Shown: in pieces, positions 7,882 through 17,221 of the stretch | Position numbering within the stretch: position 1 is the first letter of the stretch | Layout of the letters: each line of letters opens with the position of its first letter | NCBI RefSeq assembly: GCF_002312805.1 | Contig: NZ_NMUA01000002.1 | Span: 1-64,000 of the forward strand | Reading direction: 5' to 3' | Source of the DNA: Sphingobium sp. D43FB | GTDB taxonomy: Bacteria > Pseudomonadota > Alphaproteobacteria > Sphingomonadales > Sphingomonadaceae | Length of the DNA stretch: 64,000 nucleotides | Translations under genes and position numbers: made by a program | Notes under the pieces: generated by a model | Told to the model about the DNA's origin: nothing | Seen by the model: the letters and a program-made list of their open reading frames with translations, nothing else | Databases searched by the model: none

Positions 7882-9465
7882 CTATTGCGTTGTGCTCGCG
7901 CTCCGCCGACGCATCAGCGCCTTGATATCGGACAGCCGGTAAGCGCCGGTGACGAAGCAGGCCAGCCCGTAGAGCGTGACGCCCGCGCCGACAAGTATGG
8001 CGAGCGCGATATAGCGTTGGACCATGGCCCCTGTAAGCCAGGGATCGAACAGGCTGGCGCCCGCGATCAGCGCGCCGCCCATGATGAGCGCGGCGAGCGC
8101 GAGACGCGGCAGGCGACGGCGCAGCCCGGCATCGGCGGCAAAATGGCCGCGCTTTACGAGGGTCCGATAGAGCATCGCCACATTGACGGTGGAGGCGAGC
8201 GCGGTGGCGAGCGGCGGGCCGATATGGCCGAGCGTCGGGATCAGCGCGGCATTGCCGATGATGTTGATGAGGATCGACAGCATCGCGTAGCGCACCGGCG
8301 TCCGCGTATCGCCACGCGCATAATAGCCCGGCGTCAGTACCTTGACGAGGACATAGGCGGGCAGGCCGATCGAGAAGGCGGACAGCGCCCAGCCGCAGCG
8401 CATCGCGTCTTCGGCGGTGAAGCGGCCATATTGAAACAGGCCGCGCACAATCGGTTCGGCGACGGTCAGGAAGGCGATGGTGGCGGGCAGCGTCAGGAAC
8501 AGGGCAAGTTCGATGCCCCGGTTCTGCGTCTCCATCGCTGCGTCCTCCTCGCCCTTTGACAGCATCCGCGAGATGGTGGGGAGCAGAATGGTGCCAAGGC
8601 CTATGCCGATCAGGCCCAAGGGCAGCTGGTTCAGCCGGTCGGCATAATAGATATAAGTGATCGATCCGGAGGCGAGCAGCCAGCCCGACAGCGCGGTGGA
8701 AACGAGCAGATTGACCTGCTGCGCTCCGGCCCCGGCCGCTGCGGGCACGATGAGGCGGAGCAGTTCGCGGACATCCTTGTCCAGACGGGGGCGCTGGAGC
8801 TTGAGCGAGACGCCCGCGCGGCGACAGGCCCAGATCAGCCAGAGCAGTTGCAGAGCGCCACCCACGGTGACGGAAATCGCCTGCACCCGCGCGGTTTCAT
8901 ATTCATCCGCGCCGTGGAAAAACCACAGGCCGCTGATCATCGCGACGTTGAGCAGGATCGGTGCGGCGGCGTTGACCCAGAATTTGTCGAGCGAATTGAG
9001 GATGCCGCCCAGCAGCGAGGCGATGGAGATGAGCGCCAGATAAGGGATAGTGATGCGCGACAGGGTGACCGCGAAGGCGAACTGGTCCGGCGTCGGATTC
9101 TGCCGCGAAAAGCCGCCGGACAGCGCCCAGGTGATCGGCCAGGCGGCGGCGATCAGCGCGAGGGTGAAGAGAATGAGGACCGGCAGCAGCACGGCGAGCG
9201 CGCGCTGGGCAAAGTCATAGCCCGCAGGCAGCCCGCCCTCGCCGGCCGCCTTCTTGTTGAAGAGCGGGATGAAGGCGGCGGAAAAGGCACCCTCGGCAAA
9301 GAGCGCGCGGAACATGTTGGGGAGGCGGAAGGCGACGCCGTTGAAGGCGTCCGACGCGAACCCCGCACCGACATAGCGGGCCGCGAGGGAATCGCGCACC
9401 AGCGCCAGGATGCGACTGACGAGCGTCAGCCCGCCGACTGATCCCAGGGCGCGGATGAGTTTCAT
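7882..9465 (-). CDS. murJ: Lipid II flippase MurJ
   Basis: The 527-residue polytopic protein has about 14 membrane segments and a MviN/MurJ N-terminus (LIRALGSVGGLTLVSRILAL, then FRLPNMFRALFAEGAFSAAF). It flips lipid II across the inner membrane for peptidoglycan synthesis. The ATG at 9465 is chosen because it yields the conserved MKLIRA start; the longer frame to 9513 runs into a dispersed repeat. The order secB-murJ-trpS on one strand is common in sphingomonads. Confidence 0.95.
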   Translation of the reverse strand: MKLIRALGSVGGLTLVSRILALVRDSLAARYVGAGFASDAFNGVAFRLPNMFRALFAEGAFSAAFIPLFNKKAAGEGGLPAGYDFAQRALAVLLPVLILFTLALIAAAWPITWALSGGFSRQNPTPDQFAFAVTLSRITIPYLALISIASLLGGILNSLDKFWVNAAAPILLNVAMISGLWFFHGADEYETARVQAISVTVGGALQLLWLIWACRRAGVSLKLQRPRLDKDVRELLRLIVPAAAGAGAQQVNLLVSTALSGWLLASGSITYIYYADRLNQLPLGLIGIGLGTILLPTISRMLSKGEEDAAMETQNRGIELALFLTLPATIAFLTVAEPIVRGLFQYGRFTAEDAMRCGWALSAFSIGLPAYVLVKVLTPGYYARGDTRTPVRYAMLSILINIIGNAALIPTLGHIGPPLATALASTVNVAMLYRTLVKRGHFAADAGLRRRLPRLALAALIMGGALIAGASLFDPWLTGAMVQRYIALAILVGAGVTLYGLACFVTGAYRLSDIKALMRRRSASTTQ

Positions 9466-9481
9466 GGCATTACCCCCGTGC

Positions 9482-9562
9482 CCGTTCGGGCTGAGCCTGT
9501 CGAAGCCCGACACTTCCTTTTCAAAGAAAAGTGCAGCCCTTCGACAAGCTCAGGGCGAACGG
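9482..9562. repeat. Inverted pair of dispersed CCTGAGCCTGTCGAAG-type repeat
   Basis: GTTCGGGCTGAGCCTGTCGAAG (from 9484) and its near-complement CTTCGACAAGCTCAGGGCGAAC (to 9560) face each other around a central CACTT...AAGTG hairpin. The same core recurs at 55332-55349. This REP-like palindrome is widespread in GC-rich proteobacterial genomes and here separates secB from murJ. Confidence 0.8.
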
Positions 9563-9583
9563 AGACAGGGGTCATCCTGCGTG

Positions 9584-10090
9584 TCAGGCGTGGCCGGCCG
9601 GTTCGCCTGCGGTCTGTTCCAGCGCCTGGGCCTGTTGCAGGTAGAGCGCGCCGAAATCGATCGGGTCGAGCAGCAAAGGCGGGAAGCCGCCGTCGCGGAT
9701 CGCGTCGGCCAGCACGCGGCGGGCGAAGGGGAAGATGAGGCGCGGCGCTTCGGCCAGCATGAAGGGCTGGATCTGCTCTTCGGGCACGTTGCGCATGCCG
9801 AAGATGGCGGCATAGAGCAGGTCGACGGCGAAGGCGGTGCCCTGCGGCGCTGTGGCCTTCACGTCGATCTTGAGCGAGATTTCCATCACTTCTTCACCGA
9901 CGCGGTCCGCGCCGATGTTGAACTGGACATCGATCTGCGGCTGGTCGGGCCACTGGTAGACGGCCGGGGCATTGGGATTTTCGAAGGACAAGTCCTTCAC
10001 ATATTGGCTGATCAGCGCGATTTGCGGCGCGGTGTCGGCGCCGTTGCCCTGGCTGTTGATATAGGGGTTGGTATCGGCTTCGTCGGCCAT
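9584..10090 (-). CDS. secB: Protein-export chaperone SecB
   Basis: The 168-residue protein has SecB family segments ISQYVKDLSFENPNAP near the N-terminus, FAVDLLYAAIFGMRNVPEEQ, and PRLIFPFARRVLADAIRDGG before PPLLLDPIDFGALY. SecB is a tetrameric cytosolic chaperone that hands unfolded preproteins to SecA. Length is normal. The gene diverges from the Tim44-like gene about 180 bases away. Confidence 0.97.
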   Translation of the reverse strand: MADEADTNPYINSQGNGADTAPQIALISQYVKDLSFENPNAPAVYQWPDQPQIDVQFNIGADRVGEEVMEISLKIDVKATAPQGTAFAVDLLYAAIFGMRNVPEEQIQPFMLAEAPRLIFPFARRVLADAIRDGGFPPLLLDPIDFGALYLQQAQALEQTAGEPAGHA

Positions 10091-10272
10091 GGTCCGTCCT
10101 TATATGGTCAAGAATGTCCGGTGGGCCGCAACCCCCCGCGATGTGACCCGCGCGCTTAGCAGGGGGCGCGGAGCAGGGCAATGGCACCGGCACGAAGGGG
10201 CTATTTGAAGTTGGATGCAAACATGCCTATGTTGGTTGGAACATTGTCCCCGCGCAAAGGGTATAGATTTCC

Positions 10273-10926
10273 GTGTATGTGATCGTCATCCTCGCCATGA
10301 TAGCCGGTTTTCTGGCGCTCCGGCTCTATTCCGTGCTCGGCAAACGTACCGGGCACGAGCAGGAGCCTGCGCTCCGTCCCGCCGAAGACCGCGCCAAGGT
10401 GACGGTGCTGCAACCCCGGCCGATGGCCGAGGGTGCGGGCGATTCGGTGCGTCTGGCCGAAGGGCTGATCGCGCCGGGGGCGGAAAATGGCGTGCGCGCG
10501 TTGATCGCCGCCGATCGCAGCTTCGATGTGCCGCAGTTCGTCGATGGGGCCAAGAGCGCCTATCGCATGGTGCTGGAGGCCTTTTGGCGCGGTGATCGGG
10601 ACGAGTTGGCTTGGCTGTGCGATGATGATGTGCGCGCTTCCTTTGAAACGGCAATCGCCGCGCGTGAGGCCGAGGGCCATGTGCTCGACAACCGGCTGGT
10701 GCGGATCGAGAAGGCGCAGATCATGGAAGCCTCCGTCCAGGGCGGCGTGGCGCAGATCGCGCTGCGCTTCGAGGCCGACATCGCTGCGGTCACGCGCGAT
10801 CAGGATGGCAATGTGGTCGCCGGGTCGATGACCGATGCGGTCGGGACCAACGATATCTGGACCTTTACCCGCGACGTCCGCAGTGCCGATCCCAACTGGA
10901 AGCTCAGCGAAACCGACGAAGCGTGA
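10273..10926 (+). CDS. Tim44/TimA-family inner-membrane protein
   Basis: The 217-residue protein has one N-terminal membrane helix (YVIVILAMIAGFLALRLYSVLG), a linker, then a Tim44-like domain (about 75-217, AYRMVLEAFWRGDRDELAWL ... VSAVTRDQDG region). Bacterial homologues of mitochondrial Tim44 are implicated in membrane-protein transport, but the role is not settled. The GTG at 10273 starts directly before the membrane helix. It sits 7 bases before mltA and is probably co-transcribed with it and the Smr gene. Confidence 0.85.
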   Translation: MYVIVILAMIAGFLALRLYSVLGKRTGHEQEPALRPAEDRAKVTVLQPRPMAEGAGDSVRLAEGLIAPGAENGVRALIAADRSFDVPQFVDGAKSAYRMVLEAFWRGDRDELAWLCDDDVRASFETAIAAREAEGHVLDNRLVRIEKAQIMEASVQGGVAQIALRFEADIAAVTRDQDGNVVAGSMTDAVGTNDIWTFTRDVRSADPNWKLSETDEA

Positions 10927-10933
10927 TCGGCGC

Positions 10934-12178
10934 ATGATGCTGCGTTCTAGGGCGGGCGCGCTGGGCGCTGCCCTGCTGCTGTCAGCTTGTTCGGGTAGCA
11001 TGATCCCGCCGTCCGCGACTGGCCCTGCGCCTTCGCGGCCGGGCGAGGTTGCTACCCGCCCTACCCCGGCCACGCCGCGTCCTACCCTTCCCATCGAGAT
11101 GCCGGCAGATCCGGCGCTGGTGCCGGGCACCGCCGCCGCCTTGGGCGTGACGCGCGGGCCGGAGGTCGGCAGCCTGATCCCGTCGGGCGAGCGATCGCGG
11201 CTGGCGTTGCAGGCGTTTCGCATATCCTGCCCCACGCTGATGCGGCGCACCGATGCGAGCGGACTGACCAGGGGGTCGGACTGGAACAATGCCTGCGCGG
11301 CGGCATCGAGCTGGCCGGACACCAGCGCCAGCGAATTTTTCTCCCGCTATTTCGAAGCGGTGCAGGTGGGCGACGGCGCGGCCTTCGTCACCGGCTATTA
11401 TGAACCGGAAATCGCCGGTTCGCGCACGCGCCAGCCGGGTTATGATGTACCCATCTATCGCCGCCCAACCGACCTGATCGACGTCGATCTGGGCCAGTTC
11501 AGCGAGGCCCTCAAAGGCCGCACGATCCGGGGCAAGGTCGCGGGCACCAAGTTCGTGCCTTATGACGAGCGCAAGCAGATCGTCAGCGGCGCGCTGGCCG
11601 GGCGCGGGCTGGAACTGGCCTATGCCGCTGATCCGGTCGAATTCTTCTTCCTGCAGGTACAGGGCAGCGGGCGGTTGAACCTGCCCGACGGCGGCGTCAT
11701 GCGCATCGGCTATGACGGGCAGAATGGCCGCGATTATACCGGCATCGGCAAGCTGATGAAGGATCGCGGGCTGATCAAGGCCGGGTCGATGCAGGACATC
11801 ATGCAATATCTGCGCGCCAATCCGGTCGAGGGTGCGGCGATCATGAACGAGAATAAGAGCTTCGTCTTTTTCCGCGAACTGACCGGCGCGGGGCCGATCG
11901 GGGCGTTGGGCGTGCCGGTGACGGCGGAAGGGACAGTCGCTGCCGATCCCAAATATGTGCCGCTGGGCGCGCCGGTGCTGCTCTCGCTCGACCGGGCCGA
12001 ACCCAATGGCATGTGGATTGCCCAGGATACCGGCGGCGCGATCAAGGGGGCCAATCGCTTCGATAGCTTCTGGGGTGCGGGCGCGCGGGCGCGCGGCATT
12101 GCGGGCGGCATGTCGGCGCGCGGCAGTGCGCTCATTCTGCTGCCGATCGGGTCGGTTGCCCGCCTCACCCGACCCTGA
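10934..12178 (+). CDS. mltA: Membrane-bound lytic murein transglycosylase A
   Basis: The 414-residue lipoprotein has a short signal with lipobox LLSAC (Cys about 17) and a proline-rich linker. It is followed by an MltA domain (FVTGYYEPEIAGSRTRQPGY, FFFLQVQGSGRLNLPDGG) and a 3D domain containing AQDTGGAIKGANRFDSFWG, which supplies the catalytic Asp. It cleaves peptidoglycan glycan strands. The ATG at 10934 is chosen because it precedes the lipoprotein signal; the longer frame overlaps the Tim44-like gene. Confidence 0.93.
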   Translation: MMLRSRAGALGAALLLSACSGSMIPPSATGPAPSRPGEVATRPTPATPRPTLPIEMPADPALVPGTAAALGVTRGPEVGSLIPSGERSRLALQAFRISCPTLMRRTDASGLTRGSDWNNACAAASSWPDTSASEFFSRYFEAVQVGDGAAFVTGYYEPEIAGSRTRQPGYDVPIYRRPTDLIDVDLGQFSEALKGRTIRGKVAGTKFVPYDERKQIVSGALAGRGLELAYAADPVEFFFLQVQGSGRLNLPDGGVMRIGYDGQNGRDYTGIGKLMKDRGLIKAGSMQDIMQYLRANPVEGAAIMNENKSFVFFRELTGAGPIGALGVPVTAEGTVAADPKYVPLGAPVLLSLDRAEPNGMWIAQDTGGAIKGANRFDSFWGAGARARGIAGGMSARGSALILLPIGSVARLTRP

Positions 12179-12189
12179 CCGGGGTGGCG

Positions 12190-12729
12190 ATGGCGCGGCG
12201 GCATCTATCGACCGATGAGCAGGCGCTGTGGAGCGCGCTTGCCCGGACAGTGCGGCCGTTGCGCCCGCAAAATCGCGCTCCCGTCGCGCTGCCCGTGGCG
12301 ATGATCGATCCGCCTGCTCAGAAACGAGTCGTGCCGCCCCCTGCCCGCCCCACCCCACCGCCTGCGCCTGTCCGCACGCCTGCCGCCGTACTGGACACGG
12401 GTTGGGAAAAGCGCATCCGCAATGGCGCGGTCAGCCCGGAGATGAGCATCGACCTGCATGGCCATAGCCTGTCGGCGGCCCATGCCCGATTGCACCAGGC
12501 GCTGGGCGTGGCGCTGGCGCAGGGGGTGCGGGTGATATTGGTGGTGACGGGCAAGCCTCCCAAGGGCGCATTGTCCGACAGCGCGGCGCGGCGCGGGGCT
12601 ATCCGGGCCGAGATCGGCCATTGGCTGGAAACCAGCGCCCATGCCGACCGGATCGCCAGCGTCCGTGTCGCCCATCCGCGCCACGGCGGCGACGGCGCGC
12701 TCTATTTGATATTGCGGCGCCGAAAATAG
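12190..12729 (+). CDS. Smr-domain protein
   Basis: A proline-rich N-terminal half is followed by a C-terminal Smr (small MutS-related) domain: SIDLHGHSLSAAHARL (the LDLHG-type motif), VTGKPPKG and HPRHGGDGALYLILR (the HGGxGA motif). Stand-alone Smr proteins are DNA/RNA endonucleases, recently tied to cleavage on collided ribosomes. It starts 11 bases after mltA. A GTG at 12184 is an alternative start. Confidence 0.88.
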   Translation: MARRHLSTDEQALWSALARTVRPLRPQNRAPVALPVAMIDPPAQKRVVPPPARPTPPPAPVRTPAAVLDTGWEKRIRNGAVSPEMSIDLHGHSLSAAHARLHQALGVALAQGVRVILVVTGKPPKGALSDSAARRGAIRAEIGHWLETSAHADRIASVRVAHPRHGGDGALYLILRRRK

Positions 12730-12801
12730 CGTTGTCATCGCAAAGTCGCTGACCCTTTCTTAACCACCGTCCTTCATATCCTTGCCCCCTAAGGCTTCAT
12801 C

Positions 12802-14541
12802 GTGGAGCGTGCGCCGGGACAGGGACAGATGATGCGGGGGGTGACGTTAAAAAGCCGCGCTGCTGCGTTCGCCTGCTCCGCAGGCGCGCTTGTCTTCATC
12901 CTGTCGCTCATCCTCGGCTATACGCCCGGTCAGCCCGATGACATCGGGCAGATCAGCCGCGCGCTGATCATCGCCATATTATGCGGGACGATGAGCTGGG
13001 CTTCGGCGCGCCAAACGGTCGCGACCACCGCCACCGCCATCGACATGGCGACCGAACGGCTCGTGTCGGCCGCGCATGGCGACCTGCAATCGCCGGTGCC
13101 GGGCGATATCGCGCGCGAAATGCCCGATCTTTCCGTGGCGATGGAAAGCCTGTTCAGCCAGGTGCGGACCAATTTGGATCATGTCCAGACGCTCGCGCTG
13201 TTCGACCAGATTACCGGCCTTGCCAATCGCACCAGCTTTTGCCGTCAGGTCGAGCGGCATCTGGCCGAGCGGGTGGAAGAGCGCAAGGCCGCCTTGTTCT
13301 TCATCGACCTGGACGGGTTCAAGGGCGTCAACGACACGCTGGGCCATGCGGCCGGCGACCAATTGCTGGCGCGGGTCGCGGGGCGGCTGCGCGAAGTGGT
13401 GATGGCGCAGGTCGCCGCTGGGTCGGGCGATGCCGTGATCGGGCGGCTGGCGGGTGACGAGTTCACCATGTTCTTCCCCAACCTGCCCGGCCATAGCGCG
13501 GCGGCGCGCATTGCCCGCGCCATCCAGTTCGCGCTGGGCGAACGGTTTGACCTCGGCAGCCAGCATGTCGACCTGGGCGCGTCGATCGGCATCGCCTGCT
13601 ACCCCGACCATGGCGAGACGCTGACGGCTTTGCTGCGCGCCGCCGATGTCGCCATGTATCATGCCAAGCATGAGGGACGCGGCCGTGCGGAAATGTATAG
13701 CGCCGAACTGGCGCTGGAGGCATCCGACCGGGCCGACCTGGAACGCGATTTGATGCTGGCGTTGCAGCGCGACGAGTTCATCCTGGAATTTCAGGCGCAG
13801 ATCGATATTGGCAGCGGCAGCGCGGTGGCGGCCGAGGCGCTGGTGCGCTGGGCGCATCCCGAACGCGACATCCTCATGCCGGGCGCATTCGTCACTGTCG
13901 CGGAGGAAAGCGGCGTGATTGTCGCGCTGGGCGATTGGGTGATGGACAGGGTGTGCGAAACCGCCGCGCGCTGGGCAGCGGCGGGCATAAGCCAACGGAT
14001 CGCCATCAACATCTCCACCCGCGAACTGGGACAAGCCGATTTCTTCCTGCGCCTGCGCCACGCCATTGCCACCCACCAGACGCCGACGACGATGCTGGAA
14101 CTGGAGATCAGCGAGTCGCTGGCGATGGAGATGGAGCCGCGCGTGCTGGATCAGTTGGCGGCGCTGCGACGCGACGGGGTGCGGGTGGCGATCGACGATT
14201 TCGGCACCGGCTATTCCAACCTGTCGCGGTTGAAGGAATTGCCGGTGGATCGCGTAAAGATCGACCGCAGCCTGGTACGCGACATAGCCACGTCGGCCGA
14301 GGCGCGGACCATCTGTTCGGCAGTCGTGGGCCTGATCCAAGGGCTGGGCCTGGAAGTGGTGGTCGAGGGGATAGAGAGCGAGGCGCAGATGGACATGCTG
14401 CGCGTCATCGGCTGCACGCAGTTTCAGGGCTATCATCTCGCCCGGCCGACGGGCGAACAAGCCTATCTCGACCGTTTCGCCCTGACCGAAAGCCCTGACC
14501 GCGTCCTGTTGCTGCGCCAGCCAGAGCCACGCCGGGGCTGA
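12802..14541 (+). CDS. GGDEF-EAL protein (c-di-GMP turnover), two membrane segments
   Basis: The 579-residue protein has two membrane helices (about 23-40 and 52-68) and a short HAMP-like linker. The GGDEF domain holds FFIDLDGFKGVNDTLGHAAGD and the signature AGDEF at 217-221. The EAL domain has EAL at 345-347, DDFGTG at 465-470 and EGIES at 522-526. The phosphodiesterase motifs look complete. The cyclase signature has Ala in the first position, a variant compatible with activity in other proteins. No RxxD inhibitory site is seen five residues upstream. The GTG at 12802 was taken; ATGs at 12829/12832 are alternatives. Confidence 0.9.
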   Translation: MERAPGQGQMMRGVTLKSRAAAFACSAGALVFILSLILGYTPGQPDDIGQISRALIIAILCGTMSWASARQTVATTATAIDMATERLVSAAHGDLQSPVPGDIAREMPDLSVAMESLFSQVRTNLDHVQTLALFDQITGLANRTSFCRQVERHLAERVEERKAALFFIDLDGFKGVNDTLGHAAGDQLLARVAGRLREVVMAQVAAGSGDAVIGRLAGDEFTMFFPNLPGHSAAARIARAIQFALGERFDLGSQHVDLGASIGIACYPDHGETLTALLRAADVAMYHAKHEGRGRAEMYSAELALEASDRADLERDLMLALQRDEFILEFQAQIDIGSGSAVAAEALVRWAHPERDILMPGAFVTVAEESGVIVALGDWVMDRVCETAARWAAAGISQRIAINISTRELGQADFFLRLRHAIATHQTPTTMLELEISESLAMEMEPRVLDQLAALRRDGVRVAIDDFGTGYSNLSRLKELPVDRVKIDRSLVRDIATSAEARTICSAVVGLIQGLGLEVVVEGIESEAQMDMLRVIGCTQFQGYHLARPTGEQAYLDRFALTESPDRVLLLRQPEPRRG

Positions 14542-15684
14542 TCAGCCCCGCAGCGCGCGCTCGACGATCAGCGCGTATATGCGCTGCAAATCACGCAAAT
14601 CCTGCACCGCGACCGCTTCGTCAAGCTTGTGCATCGTCGCATTGTTGAGGCCGAATTCCACCACCGGGCAAAGGCGCGAGAGGAAGCGGGCGTCCGATGT
14701 CCCGCCCGTGGTCGACAGGTCGGTGACAAGGCCCGTGACATCGCGGATCGCGCCGCTGACCAGATCGCTGAACGCACCGGGCAGGGTCAGGAAGGGTTCG
14801 CCGCTGATCTTCGCCTCGACCGTGCCGCCCTCAGTCGCGGCGATGGCGGTGATCCGTTCGATCAGCGACGCGCCGCTATGCCGGTCGTTGAAGCGGATCG
14901 AGATGCGCGCGGTTGCGAGGCCGGGAATGACATTATGGGCGGGATTGCCGACGTCGAGGTCGGTGATTTCGATATTGCTGGCCTGGAACCAGTCGGTGCC
15001 CTCGTCCAGCGTCTCGGCCTCGATGGCGGACAGGATGCGGACCAGCTTCGGGATCGGATTGTCGGCCAGATGGGGATAGGCGACATGACCCTGGCTGCCC
15101 GCCACGCTGATCCACATATTGACCGAGCCGCGCCGCCCGATCTTGACGACATCACCCAGTTGCGCCGAGCTAGTCGGTTCGCCGACGAGGCAAAGGTCGG
15201 GGCGCAGTTCGCGCGCGGCCATCCGCTCCATCAGCGCGAGCGTGCCATGGACAGCCGGGCCTTCCTCATCGCCGGTGATGATCAGGCTGATCGTGCCGGG
15301 CAGGTCGTCGGGCAGATCGTGCAGCGCCGCGACGAAGGCGGCGATCGAGCCCTTCATGTCCACCGCGCCGCGGCCGTAGAGCAGATCGCCGCGCTGTTCG
15401 GGCACGAACGGGTCGCTGGTCCAGCCCGGCCCCGGCGGCACGACGTCGAGATGCCCGGCAAAGGCGAAATGCTTGCCGCCGCCTGTGGTGCGCCAGGCGA
15501 GGAGATTTTCGACCGGGCCGTCAGGCGCGTCGCCGGTGACGAAACGATCGACGGTAAAGCCCAGCGGTTCCAACATAGCCTGCAGCGCGGTAAAGACGGC
15601 GCCGGTCGCGGGTGTTACGGAGGGGCAGGCAAGCAGTTGCTCGGCAAGCGCCACGACATCATGATTGGCTCTGGTGCTGGTCAT
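14542..15684 (-). CDS. dapE: Succinyl-diaminopimelate desuccinylase
   Basis: The 380-residue M20 metallopeptidase has the metal/catalytic segments FAGHLDVVPPGPGW, GRGAVDMKGSIAAF and ITGDEEGPAVHGT, and the C-terminal ATMHKLDEAV. It hydrolyses N-succinyl-LL-diaminopimelate in lysine and meso-DAP synthesis. The length fits DapE rather than carboxypeptidase G2 or ArgE. Its stop abuts the end of the convergent GGDEF-EAL gene with no spacer (14541/14542). Confidence 0.95.
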   Translation of the reverse strand: MTSTRANHDVVALAEQLLACPSVTPATGAVFTALQAMLEPLGFTVDRFVTGDAPDGPVENLLAWRTTGGGKHFAFAGHLDVVPPGPGWTSDPFVPEQRGDLLYGRGAVDMKGSIAAFVAALHDLPDDLPGTISLIITGDEEGPAVHGTLALMERMAARELRPDLCLVGEPTSSAQLGDVVKIGRRGSVNMWISVAGSQGHVAYPHLADNPIPKLVRILSAIEAETLDEGTDWFQASNIEITDLDVGNPAHNVIPGLATARISIRFNDRHSGASLIERITAIAATEGGTVEAKISGEPFLTLPGAFSDLVSGAIRDVTGLVTDLSTTGGTSDARFLSRLCPVVEFGLNNATMHKLDEAVAVQDLRDLQRIYALIVERALRG

Positions 15685-15737
15685 GCCCAGGCGTTAGCGA
15701 AAGCCGGGCCGCTTGGCCAGCAGGAGGAGACAAGGCC

Positions 15738-16181
15738 GTGCCCCGGATCGACCTGGATGCCATCGCGCAGACCAATGCCACCGGCTATCCCGCGCCCCAT
15801 GCCGACATCGTTGCCGGGCGGTGGGTCAGGCGGCTTGGCCCTGCAAGCGATCTCTCCGATTTCGGCGTCAGCCATGTCGTGCTGAAACCCGGCGCGGCGT
15901 CGTCCAACCGACATTGGCATGAGGATGAAGACGAGTTCGTCGTGATGCTGGCGGGGGAAGCCATGCTGGTCGAGGAGGATGGGCGCACGCTACTGCGCGC
16001 GGGCGACATGGCGGCCTTTCCCAAGGGCGAGCCGAATGGCCATCATCTGGTCAATGAAAGCGACGTCGATTGCACTTTCCTGGCGTTCGGGCGGCCACCG
16101 ACCGGCGATTGTCATTATGCCGATATCGACCTGCGATGGTCGAGCGGTCAATATCGCCACAAGGATGGGAGCGGCTTTTGA
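15738..16181 (+). CDS. Cupin-domain protein
   Basis: The 147-residue single cupin has motif 1 HWHEDEDEFVVMLAGE (H-x-H ... E) and motif 2 with GDMAAFPKGEPNGHHLVN. The residues needed to bind one metal are present. Substrate is unknown; relatives are annotated only as cupins. The GTG at 15738 has AGGAGGAGA upstream. The stop lies 2 bases before the ATG of the S66 peptidase, so the two are coupled. Confidence 0.85.
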   Translation: MPRIDLDAIAQTNATGYPAPHADIVAGRWVRRLGPASDLSDFGVSHVVLKPGAASSNRHWHEDEDEFVVMLAGEAMLVEEDGRTLLRAGDMAAFPKGEPNGHHLVNESDVDCTFLAFGRPPTGDCHYADIDLRWSSGQYRHKDGSGF

Positions 16182-16183
16182 CG

Positions 16184-17221
16184 ATGTGGATGGATCGGCG
16201 CGCGCTGGTGACGGGCATGGGCGCGATGTTGGTGGCGGCCAAGGCACCGCCGGTTGCGCCCTTGCCTGCGACGCTGGTGAAGCCACCGCGCCTGCGGCCA
16301 GGCGATGTTGTCGGGCTGATCGAACCGGCTGGCTTTACCGACGATATGTTCGACCTCGATCTGGTCAAGGAGACGATCGTGGCGATGGGGCTGGTGCCCC
16401 GACCTGCGCCGCATCTGGCCGCGCGCCATGGCTATCTGGCCGGGACCGACAAGGATCGCGCGGCCGACGTCAATGCGATGTTCGCCGATCCGCAGGTGCG
16501 CGCGGTGTTCGCGGTGCGCGGCGGATGGGGGTGCGCGCGCATCCTGCCTTTGCTCGACTTCGCGACGATCCGCGCCAATCCCAAGCTGCTGATTGGCTTT
16601 TCGGACATCACCGCACTGCACATGGCCTTTGCCGCGCGGGCGGGTTTCACCACCATCCACGGCCCCAATGCGTCGAGCAGTTGGGGCCGTTTTTCCTGGG
16701 ATGGATTTCGTGCGGTCGCGTTCGACGGGGCGATGCCGACCTTTGCCAATCCGGTCAGTAATGAGGACCGGCTGGTCCCGCGCGCCGGGCGCATCCGCAC
16801 CTTTCACCCCGGCAAGGCGAGCGGGCGATTGCTGGGCGGCAACCTGACCGTGCTGGCGGCCTTGATGGGAACGGGCTGGCTACCCGATTTCAGCGGCGCG
16901 ATATTGTTTATCGAGGATATTGGCGAAGCGCCCTATCGCATCGACCGGATGCTGACCCAGCTGGCGCTGGGCGGCGTGCTGGGGCGGCTGGCGGGCGTGG
17001 TGTTCGGCCAATGTACCGATTGCGGGGCGAGCGGGCCGTCCTATGGTGGGTTTACCCTGTCGGAAGTGTTGCAGCAGCATTTTGGCTCCCTCGGCATACC
17101 CGCCTTCCAAGGCGCGCAGTTCGGCCATGTCGCCAACCAGTTCAGCCTGCCCGTGGGCGTGCGGGCGGAGATGGATGCGGACGCCGGGACGATCCGCTTG
17201 CTGGAAGCGGCGGTCAGCTAG
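16184..17221 (+). CDS. LD-carboxypeptidase (peptidase S66), probably exported
   Basis: The 345-residue protein has a short N-terminal segment with an Arg pair and hydrophobic stretch (MDRRALVTGMGAMLVAA), suggesting a Tat-like or weak signal. The S66 domain holds the nucleophile Ser140 (LIGFSDITAL), Glu in FIEDIGEAPYRIDRML and His in GAQFGHVANQFSLPVG. These form the Ser-Glu-His triad of LD-carboxypeptidases, which trim the terminal D-Ala from tetrapeptide stems for peptidoglycan recycling. It converges with the phosphatase gene, overlapping it by 4 bases. Confidence 0.88.
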   Translation: MWMDRRALVTGMGAMLVAAKAPPVAPLPATLVKPPRLRPGDVVGLIEPAGFTDDMFDLDLVKETIVAMGLVPRPAPHLAARHGYLAGTDKDRAADVNAMFADPQVRAVFAVRGGWGCARILPLLDFATIRANPKLLIGFSDITALHMAFAARAGFTTIHGPNASSSWGRFSWDGFRAVAFDGAMPTFANPVSNEDRLVPRAGRIRTFHPGKASGRLLGGNLTVLAALMGTGWLPDFSGAILFIEDIGEAPYRIDRMLTQLALGGVLGRLAGVVFGQCTDCGASGPSYGGFTLSEVLQQHFGSLGIPAFQGAQFGHVANQFSLPVGVRAEMDADAGTIRLLEAAVS